A stretch of 7,073 nucleotides of DNA from DATIBL01 sp035457505 (GCA_035457505.1 DATIBL010000121.1:1-7073), one strand, 5' to 3'. Positions 1-5,542 are shown, counted from the first letter of the stretch. Notes: generated by a model not told the origin, from the sequence alone. Program-made: numbers and translations.

Positions 1-575
1 GCACCGGCGATGTCTTTGAATGTGACGCGCTGCGCCGTGTCGTCGGGATAGATGATGCGCGCCTTCGACTGCCCGAAGGTGAACGCCTGCATCCCGCCCG
101 AGCCCTTCACCTGCCGCGAGAGATACCACATGAGCACCACGAGGAAGAGGATCGGGAGCAAGATCGGCGCAAGCGAGAGGAACCAGTACCCGAATCCGCT
201 CGGACCCTTGATCTCCACCTTCACCGCTGCAAGCGCCTCGGGAACGACGCCGTAGTTCTTGAGCGATTCCGAGAGCGACGACTCAAGCTCCTTCTTCGAC
301 TCGCGCTTGGTGCCGTCGGTGTATTCGATATGGAGCTCGGTCCCCTCGACCGCGATCGTAGCGATCGTGCCGTTCTGGATATCGAGTGCCAGCTGCGAAA
401 GCGGAAGGTTTTCGGGCTTCTGCTTGCGCTCCGAGATAAATGAATAGATAGAAACAAGCAGCAAGAACACGAGGAGCACCGTGAGCATGTTCGAGAGGAA
501 CGGAGCAGCCGGAGGCACATCGCCCCCGCGCTTGCCGCCCTCCCCCTTGGGGTCGCGCAAGTCGTTCATAGACAT
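1..575 (-). CDS. ftsH: FtsH membrane-anchored ATP-dependent zinc protease, N-terminal part (truncated by window edge)
   Basis: FtsH is a hexameric AAA+ metalloprotease of the cytoplasmic membrane that extracts and degrades misfolded membrane proteins and some tagged or regulatory cytosolic proteins. The 191 visible residues show a Gly/Lys/Asp-rich cytosolic N-terminus (1-28), a first membrane helix (about 29-47), an extracytoplasmic FtsH domain (about 50-126) and a second helix (about 130-152). The family-typical linker follows: FTFGQSKAR at 165-173, then TFKDIAG at 185-191, which opens the AAA module. Walker A, Walker B and the HEXXH zinc site lie beyond the window. Two in-frame ATGs occur, at 575 and 569. 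I chose 575 because no Shine-Dalgarno site is present and the promoter predicts a leaderless mRNA, where the 5'-most ATG is used. The family call is firm; the exact start is not. Confidence 0.95.
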   Translation of the reverse strand, partial: MSMNDLRDPKGEGGKRGGDVPPAAPFLSNMLTVLLVFLLLVSIYSFISERKQKPENLPLSQLALDIQNGTIATIAVEGTELHIEYTDGTKRESKKELESSLSESLKNYGVVPEALAAVKVEIKGPSGFGYWFLSLAPILLPILFLVVLMWYLSRQVKGSGGMQAFTFGQSKARIIYPDDTAQRVTFKDIAG

Positions 576-584
576 AGTACGGCC

Positions 585-613
585 ATTATAACGGAATGCC
601 CGAAAAATCCGAA
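585..613 (-). promoter_or_regulatory. ftsH promoter, predicted leaderless
   Basis: On the minus strand a perfect TATAAT occupies 590-585. A weak -35 (TTCGGA, 613-608) lies 17 bp upstream. Only nine bases separate the -10 from the ATG at 575, so transcription would start within about two or three bases of the start codon. No purine-rich Shine-Dalgarno site exists in this gap. Confidence 0.6.
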
Positions 614-677
614 ATTCCCCCGCTCACGAGAAACCCAACACCGAAGACGTTCTCTGTTTGCAGAGGTTCTCTCTATA

Positions 678-710
678 TATAAGGAAATCCCACCCTCGGG
701 AGGGCGGGAT
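678..710 (-). terminator. Probable intrinsic terminator after the 142-residue gene
   Basis: On the minus strand, ATCCC and CCCT pair with AGGG and GGGAT across a four-base loop, with one A·C mismatch (687-710). The hairpin is followed by TTTCCTTATAT. It lies just past the stop codon at 736 and upstream of the ftsH promoter. The tail is T-rich but interrupted, so strength is uncertain. Confidence 0.55.
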
Positions 711-735
711 CATGATGTGATGCAAATCTCTGGAA

Positions 736-1164
736 TCATGGGTCGAACTCGACAACATCAGTGGGTGGAGATTCAGGTGTTCGCTGCGGCGGGGCTTCGA
801 AGCGCTCCCGATGGGCCTCGGTGACGACAATATAGATCTCGTACGGCAATAAAAGGAGCGCAACTTCGGGCTCCACGCCGCGTTCAAGTAGCATGTCGAC
901 CGCGTCGATCGAATGCTGCAGGACCGACTGCACGGCCATCTTCCCTTCATTCCCGAAACGAATATCCGATGCGACATCGCCTCGACGCTTGGTCAGCCAG
1001 GCCGCGTACGATGGCGTCACGCGCACGTCGAGATCGACGGGGAAAAGCATCTGCGTGAGCAAAAAGAGCGAATCTCGGCGCGCTGTCGGAAGGTTGTCCC
1101 AGAGCTCGGAGAGGATCTCGCGATACTGAGCGGATCGGTCCGCATTCTTCTTATCGCTTCGCAT
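736..1164 (-). CDS. Hypothetical protein, 142 residues, soluble and mostly helical
   Basis: I do not recognise a family. The protein starts MRSDKKNADRSAQYREIL and reads as amphipathic helices up to about residue 120. A Pro/acidic tail follows (PPQRTPESPPTDVVEFDP), which looks disordered. There is no signal peptide and no membrane helix, so it is probably cytosolic. Hydrophobic helical stretches around 28-42 and 92-115 could form a small packed core. The start is well fixed: on the minus strand GGAGGT lies five bases before the ATG at 1164, one of the best Shine-Dalgarno sites in the window. It has its own promoter and is followed by a terminator-like hairpin, so it appears monocistronic. A competing open frame over 624-977 on the same strand has no ribosome binding site and is judged spurious. 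Confidence 0.75.
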   Translation of the reverse strand: MRSDKKNADRSAQYREILSELWDNLPTARRDSLFLLTQMLFPVDLDVRVTPSYAAWLTKRRGDVASDIRFGNEGKMAVQSVLQHSIDAVDMLLERGVEPEVALLLLPYEIYIVVTEAHRERFEAPPQRTPESPPTDVVEFDP

Positions 1165-1190
1165 TGTCTACCTCCAAAATGTCTGTTCGA

Positions 1191-1218
1191 ACATTACAAC
1201 GCTAGAGGAAATTGTCAA
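1191..1218 (-). promoter_or_regulatory. Promoter of the 142-residue gene with overlapping palindrome
   Basis: On the minus strand a perfect TTGACA (1218-1213) is followed after 16 bp by a poor -10 (TAATGT, 1196-1191). A 10-bp perfect palindrome, TGTTCGAACA (1184-1193), overlaps the -10 and the expected start point, where a repressor could bind. A weak -10 beneath a palindrome suggests regulation, but this is inferred from position only. Confidence 0.45.
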
Positions 1219-1271
1219 TGATTTGCATTTGGCGCCTTTCGGCGAATAGACCGCGTCGCTTCGAGCGCCCG

Positions 1272-1292
1272 CAATATCGAACAGCGATATTG
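1272..1292. other. Perfect 8-bp inverted repeat in intergenic spacer
   Basis: CAATATCG and CGATATTG are perfect inverted arms around AACAG. The site lies between the terminator at 1305-1329 and the promoter of the 142-residue gene. It has no U-tract on either strand, so it is not a terminator. It might be an operator or an RNA hairpin; no function is assigned. The rest of 1219-1304 shows no gene or RNA I can recognise. Confidence 0.35.
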
Positions 1293-1304
1293 AACACGTC
1301 ATAC

Positions 1305-1329
1305 AAAAAGGCCCCTCGCTCGAGGAGCC
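1305..1329 (-). terminator. Intrinsic terminator after the 125-residue membrane protein gene
   Basis: On the minus strand GGCTCCTC pairs with GAGGGGCC (one G·T wobble) around a four-base loop, 1329-1310. It is followed directly by TTTTT at 1309-1305. It lies 11 bases past the stop codon of the gene ending at 1341. This is a textbook Rho-independent terminator. Confidence 0.85.
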
Positions 1330-1340
1330 CACGCGGCAAA

Positions 1341-1718
1341 TTATGAGAGCCATTCCAGGCGGCCGCTTCGCATCCTGGCATGATAGACATGAAACAGGAC
1401 ACCGAAAAGAAGCCACGCAACGGTCGTCCACATATCGGAACAATACGGACCACGGGGATTGATAATCAGTCCGCGCGGACCTCCGGATCGCCGGGATTCG
1501 TAGTTCCAGAGGGCATTATTCGCATACCCCCAACCGAAAAACGCGAGGAGTGCCGCGATCGGCACAGAAATGAGCCCAGAGAACCCGAGCGCTGCGGAAA
1601 CCGCGGTAAAGCCGAATCCGGCAAGAAACTTGGTAAAAAATCTCAGATAGAACCTCCGCGTGGTTGGGAACACGGGGAAACGTCCGAGACCGAGACGTGA
1701 GGGCGAACCAAACTTCAT
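1341..1718 (-). CDS. Hypothetical membrane protein, 125 residues
   Basis: No family is recognised. A basic N-terminus (about 1-29, with RR and several aromatic residues) precedes two close hydrophobic segments (about 31-46 and 48-65). A basic, Gly/Pro-rich loop follows (75-92), then a third segment (about 96-112) and a short tail ending LEWLS. The positive residues before the first helix suggest a cytosolic N-terminus. The frame extends upstream to 1787, but the start at 1718 is preferred. AGGAG sits seven bases before it, and the promoter -10 at 1766-1771 rules out the longest form. The ATG at 1724 is too close to the Shine-Dalgarno site. The gene is divergent from smpB and shares its control region, which alone does not imply a joint function. 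Confidence 0.72.
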   Translation of the reverse strand: MKFGSPSRLGLGRFPVFPTTRRFYLRFFTKFLAGFGFTAVSAALGFSGLISVPIAALLAFFGWGYANNALWNYESRRSGGPRGLIINPRGPYCSDMWTTVAWLLFGVLFHVYHARMRSGRLEWLS

Positions 1719-1765
1719 GATCATTCTCCTGATCGATAGCGTGCGGGGAAGAAATACCTGTTTAA

Positions 1766-1794
1766 ATTTTAGCACGCTCAATGTCAATTGTCAA
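1766..1794 (-). promoter_or_regulatory. Strong promoter of the 125-residue membrane protein gene
   Basis: On the minus strand TTGACA (1794-1789), a 17-bp spacer and TAAAAT (1771-1766) are present, with the extended -10 base pair TGC directly before TAAAAT. A second TTGACA (1787-1782) lies inside the spacer. The predicted start is near 1759, which gives a leader of about 40 bases with AGGAG at 1730-1726. Confidence 0.75.
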
Positions 1795-1822
1795 ACACTC
1801 TCGTGTTCGGCCGGGAATCTGC

Positions 1823-1828
1823 TAGCAT
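1823..1828 (+). promoter_or_regulatory. smpB promoter (extended -10), predicted leaderless
   Basis: TAGCAT is preceded by TGC, giving an extended -10. No good -35 is found at the right distance. Only six bases separate the -10 from the ATG at 1835, so transcription should start on or beside the A of the start codon. No Shine-Dalgarno site precedes the gene. A small inverted repeat, AACAC-TCTC-GTGTT (1794-1807), lies where a -35 or an upstream regulator would sit. Confidence 0.55.
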
Positions 1829-1834
1829 ATTCGT

Positions 1835-2278
1835 ATGGCATTTGCCTCGCACCAACGCGCGCATTTCGACTATGAGATCCTCGAGAAATACGAGGCGGGA
1901 TTGTCGCTCCTTGGCACCGAAGCCAAATCGCTCCGCAAAGGACAGGGCCGACTCGAGGGAGCGCATATCACCGTGCGTGGCGGCGAAGCATTTCTTCTGA
2001 ATGCCGAGATCCCGGCGCACCAGAGCGCGAACGCTCCCACATACGACCCGAAGCGCAACCGCAAACTGCTGCTTGGAAAGAAAGAGATCGCCGAACTCGC
2101 GAACTACGAAAGCCAGAAGGGTCTCGCGATCATCCCCCTCGCAATCTTTGCCAAGGGACCGCATTTGAAACTCTCGATCGGCGTCGGCCGCGGAAAAAAG
2201 AAATTCGACAAGCGCGAGTCCATCAAGAAGCGCGAAGCAACGCGCGACATTGCAAGAGAGATCAAAGGCGGTCGGTAG
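1835..2278 (+). CDS. smpB: SmpB, tmRNA-binding protein of trans-translation
   Basis: SmpB binds the tRNA-like domain of tmRNA and delivers it to stalled ribosomes, where its C-terminal tail occupies the empty mRNA channel. The 147 residues match the family in length and in motif order. The core starts HFDYEILEKYEAG (10-22) and continues LLGTEAKSLR (25-34), GEAFLLNAEI (50-59), YDPKRNRKLLLGKKEI (69-84) and GRGKKKFDKRE (118-128). It ends in a Lys/Arg-rich helix-forming tail finishing in GGR. Its RNA partner ssrA is on the same strand about 3.3 kb downstream. The start at 1835 is the only sensible one, because the -10 box lies just upstream. No terminator is visible after the stop codon, so transcripts may run on into the membrane protein genes. 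Identification is firm. Confidence 0.96.
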   Translation: MAFASHQRAHFDYEILEKYEAGLSLLGTEAKSLRKGQGRLEGAHITVRGGEAFLLNAEIPAHQSANAPTYDPKRNRKLLLGKKEIAELANYESQKGLAIIPLAIFAKGPHLKLSIGVGRGKKKFDKRESIKKREATRDIAREIKGGR

Positions 2279-2292
2279 TCGACAAGGCCTTC

Positions 2293-2320
2293 TTGCACGC
2301 ACAAGAAAACCTGATACAAC
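2293..2320 (+). promoter_or_regulatory. Promoter of membrane paralogue A
   Basis: TTGCAC (2293-2298), a 16-bp spacer and TACAAC (2315-2320) are present, with TGA giving an extended -10. The same arrangement occurs before paralogue B at 2761-2788. The predicted start is about 2325-2328, which makes the leader little more than the hairpin region at 2327-2346. Confidence 0.6.
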
Positions 2321-2326
2321 TCATAC

Positions 2327-2346
2327 GGAGCATCTCCTTCGGAGAT
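2327..2346 (+). promoter_or_regulatory. Leader with two mutually exclusive hairpins over the Shine-Dalgarno site (copy 1)
   Basis: CTCC at 2334-2337 can pair with upstream GGAG (2327-2330, loop CAT). Alternatively ATCTCC (2332-2337) can pair with GGAGAT (2341-2346, loop TTC). The second GGAG is the Shine-Dalgarno site, six bases before the ATG at 2351. The first fold frees the site and the second hides it. Both folds are conserved in copy 2. Confidence 0.55.
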
Positions 2347-2350
2347 ACGA

Positions 2351-2653
2351 ATGGAATTTCTCAACTACCCCCCGATGCAACTCGCAGCCATCGGAATTAT
2401 GACCGCGACGCTCATGAGCATTGCGATCCGGCTCTATATAGTCGCCGGATCGAGAGGTGCTTTTCACGATTTCCTTGCCCTCGTGATAATAGTCGGAGGC
2501 GCCACACTGGGTTTCGGTATCGGTGTACATTCATGGTTACTGATCGTGGGTAGCTGGAGTACTGTCGTACTGACATGGATCATCGACGAGAACATCGGCC
2601 TCAGGCACAAACACCAACCACAAGCAGGTAGCAGTGCTCCCATCGACCACTGA
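2351..2653 (+). CDS. Small three-helix membrane protein, 100 residues (paralogue A)
   Basis: The family is unknown to me. It starts MEFLNYPPMQLAA and has three hydrophobic segments (about 10-31, 40-59 and 61-79). A conserved-looking WIIDENIG motif follows (76-83), then a short polar His/Gln-rich tail, LRHKHQPQAG. It is a paralogue of the protein at 2819-3103. An ungapped hand alignment gives about 30 identities in the first 84 residues, clustered in M-x-F-L-x-Y-P-x-x-Q-L-A-A, in IIxGG and in WII-x-E-x-I. The start is supported by GGAG six bases upstream and by the matching start in paralogue B. The gene has its own promoter and terminator. The role is unknown; size and topology resemble small membrane accessory proteins. 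Confidence 0.8.
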   Translation: MEFLNYPPMQLAAIGIMTATLMSIAIRLYIVAGSRGAFHDFLALVIIVGGATLGFGIGVHSWLLIVGSWSTVVLTWIIDENIGLRHKHQPQAGSSAPIDH

Positions 2654-2658
2654 TACAG

Positions 2659-2688
2659 AAAGCCCCCACCAAGGGGCTTTGGAATTTT
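2659..2688 (+). terminator. Probable terminator after paralogue A
   Basis: AAAGCCCC (2659-2666) and GGGGCTTT (2673-2680) form a perfect 8-bp stem around a six-base loop. GGAATTTT follows. The T-tract is displaced by four bases, so termination may be partial. Confidence 0.65.
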
Positions 2689-2700
2689 CATATGCAAAAT

Positions 2701-2725
2701 GGTGATCCTCTGACCTGAGATCATC
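2701..2725 (+). other. Bulged intergenic hairpin between paralogues A and B
   Basis: GGTGAT and CTC (with one bulged C between them) pair with GAG and ATCATC around loop TGACCT. No T-tract follows. It lies upstream of the paralogue B promoter and is not present before paralogue A. No role is assigned. Confidence 0.25.
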
Positions 2726-2760
2726 GTGAGGCGAGAGCCACAACAAATGAGGTTCACAGC

Positions 2761-2788
2761 TTGCGCGCACACCAAAACTTGATACAAC
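2761..2788 (+). promoter_or_regulatory. Promoter of membrane paralogue B
   Basis: TTGCGC (2761-2766), a 16-bp spacer and TACAAC (2783-2788) with extended TGA are present. Geometry is identical to the promoter at 2293-2320. The predicted start is about 2793-2796. Confidence 0.6.
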
Positions 2789-2794
2789 TCATAC

Positions 2795-2814
2795 GGAGCA
2801 TCTCCCTTGGAGAT
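2795..2814 (+). promoter_or_regulatory. Leader with two mutually exclusive hairpins over the Shine-Dalgarno site (copy 2)
   Basis: CTCC (2802-2805) can pair with upstream GGAG (2795-2798). Alternatively ATCTCC (2800-2805) can pair with GGAGAT (2809-2814), which carries the Shine-Dalgarno site six bases before the ATG at 2819. Stems are identical to copy 1; only the loop differs. Confidence 0.55.
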
Positions 2815-2818
2815 ACAA

Positions 2819-3103
2819 ATGGACTTCCTCGGTTACCCCCTTATCCAGCTGGCGGCACTCTCCCTTTTGGTCGCCATGATCCTCGGCATCGCAGTGCGTC
2901 TCAACCGCATGTTCCCTCCCGGAACTTACGAGGCAATCTGGATCGTCATCGCGATCATTCTCGGCGGCTTTATGCTGATCTTCGGAATCCTGCTGAGCAA
3001 GACACTCGGCGCACTCACCGGTGCACTGATCGTGATCCTCGTGTGGATCATCGGCGAATCAATTCATGCCGGACGCGAGCGCAAAAGGAACGAGTCCCAG
3101 TGA
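2819..3103 (+). CDS. Small three-helix membrane protein, 94 residues (paralogue B)
   Basis: This is the paralogue of the protein at 2351-2653, and the family is unrecognised. It starts MDFLGYPLIQLAA, has hydrophobic segments at about 8-28, 38-58 and 62-78, then WIIGESIHAG (76-85). It ends in a short basic tail, RERKRNESQ, which is probably cytosolic. A longer reading from a TTG at 2807 would start inside the leader hairpin. The ATG at 2819 is preferred because it aligns with the start of paralogue A and has GGAG at the right distance. The basic tail differs from the His/Gln-rich tail of A, so the two copies may have specialised. No convincing terminator follows; the next gene has its own promoter. 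Confidence 0.8.
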   Translation: MDFLGYPLIQLAALSLLVAMILGIAVRLNRMFPPGTYEAIWIVIAIILGGFMLIFGILLSKTLGALTGALIVILVWIIGESIHAGRERKRNESQ

Positions 3104-3136
3104 CAGAAAACATAGGATGAGCGAGTCTGCCATCAC

Positions 3137-3162
3137 TGATGTGTTCATACGCATGCACATCA
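3137..3162 (+). other. Intergenic hairpin after paralogue B
   Basis: TGATGTG (3137-3143) and CACATCA (3156-3162) form a 7-bp stem, with a small CAT/ATG inner stem in the loop. T-rich sequence begins only about 24 bases later (TTTTGTTT), so it is not a convincing terminator. It may stabilise the 3' end of the paralogue B transcript. Nothing else is recognised in 3104-3209. Confidence 0.3.
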
Positions 3163-3209
3163 CTCTGATCTCTGGATCGGGGTGATTTTGTTTGTGACGC
3201 TACAAAAAA

Positions 3210-3238
3210 TTGACCCCAAGTATCAGCACTGATAGAAC
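3210..3238 (+). promoter_or_regulatory. Promoter of the 102-residue membrane protein gene
   Basis: TTGACC (3210-3215), a 17-bp spacer and TAGAAC (3233-3238) with extended TGA are present. The -10 (TGATAGAAC) differs by one base from the TGATACAAC of the paralogue A and B promoters. The sequence TCATGCGGAGC further downstream resembles TCATACGGAGC in those leaders, but the hairpin is absent. Confidence 0.6.
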
Positions 3239-3265
3239 AGGTGAAGAAATCATGCGGAGCGATCC

Positions 3266-3574
3266 ATGTCGCCCGAGCAAGTGGAAACATACCTCGCCCT
3301 CCTCGAGGGCGCTGTGGCCTGCAGCTTTCTTCTCATCCTTATTGTCGTGGACACTGTCATTACCTGCTTTGTTCCAAAGGGTTCATGGTGGCGCGGTCTT
3401 CGGCTCAGTTCAGTATTCATCACCGTCGTCGCACTAGGCCTGTTCTTTGGAGATCATCCGGTCCTGGCAGGATTCGCGACGTTCTTCCAAGGTGTTGTCG
3501 GACTCTTCCTCGTTGTGAAATTCAAGGAGAGCAAGCAATCCGAGACTCCCTTGGACAAGACGCCTCCGATCTAA
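3266..3574 (+). CDS. Small three-helix membrane protein, 102 residues
   Basis: The family is not recognised. An acidic N-terminus (MSPEQVETYLALLEG) leads into three hydrophobic segments (about 13-36, 45-62 and 66-85). A Lys-Gly-Ser-Trp-Trp-Arg loop (38-43) joins the first two, and the tail is charged and probably cytosolic (KFKESKQSETPLDK). The start is set by GGAG six bases before the ATG at 3266. In size and topology it is like paralogues A and B, but I see no convincing residue-level homology with them, so it is a neighbour of the same type rather than a third copy. It has its own promoter and a strong terminator shared with the converging ABC transporter gene. Confidence 0.75.
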   Translation: MSPEQVETYLALLEGAVACSFLLILIVVDTVITCFVPKGSWWRGLRLSSVFITVVALGLFFGDHPVLAGFATFFQGVVGLFLVVKFKESKQSETPLDKTPPI

Positions 3575-3589
3575 CAGCCGAGGCGCAGA

Positions 3590-3611
3590 AAAGCCCCCGA
3601 GCGGGGGCTTT
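3590..3611. terminator. Bidirectional terminator between converging genes
   Basis: AAAGCCCCC (3590-3598) and GGGGGCTTT (3603-3611) form a perfect 9-bp stem with a four-base loop. On the minus strand the stem is followed by a further T (CTTTT in total). On the plus strand the tail is TTTGTTG. It sits between the plus gene ending at 3574 and the minus gene ending at 3636, so it probably serves both. Confidence 0.8.
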
Positions 3612-3635
3612 GTTGCTGAAGAACACAAAACGGCG

Positions 3636-5504
3636 CTAGGACACCAGGCGGAGGCGATCATTTCCGGCGAGCTGCCGACGGACGAGCGCTGCATAGATCT
3701 CAGAGGCGCGCATGAGTTCGTCATGCATCCCCACGGCGGCGACAGTGCCGCGATGCATGACGATGATCATGTCGGCATCCCGGATCGTCGAGAGGCGATG
3801 CGCGATGATAATGCCGGTCCGCCCGGCGAGCGTTTCGCGTATTGCGCCGTGAATCAGCGCCTCGCTCTCTGCGTCGAGCGATGAGGTTGCCTCGTCGAGG
3901 ATCACGATCTTCGGATCCTTGATGAGCGCGCGGGCAATACCGACGCGCTGTCGTTCGCCTCCGGAAAGCCGGATCCCCTTCTCGCCGATCACCGTCTCGA
4001 GACCTTTCGTGCCAAGCCGCGCACCAAGCCGGTCGAGACACGAACGGCGAATGACATCGGGAATACGCTCGAGTGCTTGAGCACGCTCCGCATCGGGAAC
4101 CCCAAAGAGGATGTTCTCGAGCAGTGTGTCGTCGAAAAGCTCGACCGATTGCTCCACGTATCCGATATCCGAGCGATAGTCGCGGAGCGAGAGCAGACGG
4201 AGGTCATTGCCATCGATCAGGATCTGCCCAAGGTCGGGATCATATCCGCGCAAGAGAAGCTGCACGAGGGTCGATTTTCCTGCACCCGAATGGCCGACGA
4301 TCGCGGCAGTGGCTCCGGCAGGGATCACGAATGACACGCCGTCGACCGCCATAAAGCGATCGGGATCTGTGGGCTCTGCGGATTCCGCTATCTCGCCGCT
4401 CAATGCAGGATCACCATCCTTCTTCTCTTCCGGGGTGACCACGATCGGATACCGGAACGTCACGCCACGGAACTCGATCGCGCCGTGCGAGACAGCAGGG
4501 ACGATCGGATGCGGCACTTCGACGACCGCCGGAGGGATCGTAAGCATTGCGACGTATCCTTCAATCGCCGCATACTGCTGTGCAAGCTCACGCTGGATAT
4601 GCCCAAGCGACGAGAGCGAGCCGATCATCGCCTGCGACCAGCCGAGCAGAATGACAAGATCGCCGACGGTGAGCATCCCGCGCGACACCTGATACGCAGC
4701 GGCGACCATGATCGTTGCGGTCATGAATCGCGGGAACGTTTCGCGCAAACGCAAAACGACACAAAATGCGACCCAAAGCGTTTCGCCGAGATCGCGCCAT
4801 GCATGAATGCGCGTGGTATAGCGATCGCGAACTTTCTCCTCTTGCGCATTCGCCACAACAAGCTGCGCGTGGCGCATGAACTCAGACTCATAGCGTCCGA
4901 TCTCGTTTCCCGCTTCGCGGAGTGCGACGACGCGGCCGTTGAACCGGCGAAAGATATAGATCGAGAGCGCGATGTAGACAACAACGAACCCGGACGCGAG
5001 CAGTGCGATCGATGGCGCCAGCCACACCAGCGCGCACGCGGTCGCAATGAATTGCAGCACCGTGGGAGCGATCTGGTAGACGATCGCGTTGATCAGTCGG
5101 ATGATCCCGCTTTGGCCCTTCGAAAAGACCGCCTGGCGGAGCCCCGAGTGCTCGTTGGCATGCTGACCAAGCGAGAAGCCGAACAGCTTCGACACCGTGA
5201 GCAGCATTGCGGCCGCTTCGACGCGAAAGTCGATCGTTTGGATCTCGCAGACATCCTTCAGGAGATCAGCACCGACCGACAGAAGCGAGAGCGCGAGGAT
5301 CGCTCCGACGATCGCAAGGAGCGTCGAGAACGATGCATCGGCAATGAGCGCATCTATGAACTTTCCGGAGAGGAAAGGAACCGCGAGCGCGAGCGACTGG
5401 ATCATCAGAATAAGCACAAAGACGATCGCAAATTGCGCACGGAATGGCCGAGAGAAATCGACGATAAACCGAAGCGTCGAGCGAAAACCTGGTGTTGGGG
5501 ACAT
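3636..5504 (-). CDS. ABC transporter, fused permease and ATPase (exporter half-transporter)
   Basis: This 622-residue protein has the type IV exporter layout: six membrane helices (about 22-46, 60-82, 137-160, 162-185, 241-258 and 262-292) followed by one nucleotide-binding domain. The ATPase is intact. It has the A-loop Tyr in FRYP (350-353), Walker A GHSGAGKST (404-412), Q-loop EQ (451-452), signature LSGGE (513-517), Walker B IVILDE (533-538), the D-loop SSLD and the switch His in AHR (568-570). It should form a homodimer or pair with another half-transporter; substrate cannot be read from the sequence. An unusual acidic, low-complexity insert of about 30 residues (354-383) sits between the A-loop and the next strand. 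The start at 5504 has AGGAGG four bases upstream; the frame extends to 5573, but that part overlaps the promoter. The gene is divergent from ssrA. Confidence 0.93.
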   Translation of the reverse strand: MSPTPGFRSTLRFIVDFSRPFRAQFAIVFVLILMIQSLALAVPFLSGKFIDALIADASFSTLLAIVGAILALSLLSVGADLLKDVCEIQTIDFRVEAAAMLLTVSKLFGFSLGQHANEHSGLRQAVFSKGQSGIIRLINAIVYQIAPTVLQFIATACALVWLAPSIALLASGFVVVYIALSIYIFRRFNGRVVALREAGNEIGRYESEFMRHAQLVVANAQEEKVRDRYTTRIHAWRDLGETLWVAFCVVLRLRETFPRFMTATIMVAAAYQVSRGMLTVGDLVILLGWSQAMIGSLSSLGHIQRELAQQYAAIEGYVAMLTIPPAVVEVPHPIVPAVSHGAIEFRGVTFRYPIVVTPEEKKDGDPALSGEIAESAEPTDPDRFMAVDGVSFVIPAGATAAIVGHSGAGKSTLVQLLLRGYDPDLGQILIDGNDLRLLSLRDYRSDIGYVEQSVELFDDTLLENILFGVPDAERAQALERIPDVIRRSCLDRLGARLGTKGLETVIGEKGIRLSGGERQRVGIARALIKDPKIVILDEATSSLDAESEALIHGAIRETLAGRTGIIIAHRLSTIRDADMIIVMHRGTVAAVGMHDELMRASEIYAALVRRQLAGNDRLRLVS

Positions 5505-5524
5505 GCGTCCTCCTGACAAAGAAA

Positions 5525-5542
5525 TTCCAGGCGAACCTGGAA
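5525..5542 (-). promoter_or_regulatory. UUCG hairpin in the ABC transporter 5' leader
   Basis: On the minus strand TTCCAGG and CCTGGAA form a perfect 7-bp stem capped by TTCG, a stable tetraloop sequence. It lies in the leader about 10 bases upstream of the Shine-Dalgarno site (5514-5509). It could protect the 5' end of the mRNA or be a protein-binding site. No T-tract follows directly, so it is not an obvious attenuator. Confidence 0.45.

Larger units (their letters stand above)
2293..2354 (+). repeat. Promoter-leader cassette, copy 1 of a direct repeat
   Basis: These 62 bases match 2761-2822 at 55 positions by hand count, with an unbroken 26-base identity at 2312-2337. The repeat covers the -35, the -10, the leader hairpin and the first bases of the coding region. 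It is much better conserved than the coding sequences it precedes. Confidence 0.85.
2761..2822 (+). repeat. Promoter-leader cassette, copy 2 of a direct repeat
   Basis: This is the partner of 2293-2354, offset by 468 bases, with seven differences in 62. The differences fall in the -35, the spacer, the hairpin loop (CTT in place of TTC) and one base before the ATG. Both hairpin stems and the -10 are untouched. Confidence 0.85.

Noticed and set aside
624..977. Minus-strand open frame of 117 codons
   Set aside because: It overlaps the 142-residue gene in another frame and runs through its terminator; it has no ribosome binding site and a Ser/Arg/His-rich shadow-like composition.
1184..1193. LexA (SOS) box
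   Set aside because: TGTTCGAACA has the GTTC and GAAC halves in the opposite order to the usual GAAC...GTTC arrangement and lacks the spacer, so an SOS site is not supported.
1784..2302. Minus-strand open frame of 172 codons opposite smpB
   Set aside because: It is antisense to the clearly identified smpB gene and has no start signal.
2807..3103. Longer form of paralogue B from a TTG at 2807
   Set aside because: That start lies in the hairpin loop before the Shine-Dalgarno site, while the ATG at 2819 matches the start of paralogue A.
4485..5516. Long plus-strand open frame of 343 codons, opposite the ABC transporter gene
   Set aside because: It lies wholly antisense to a gene with every ABC motif. 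Its product is an extremely Arg/Asp/Glu-rich low-complexity sequence typical of a codon-bias shadow, and it has no ribosome binding site.
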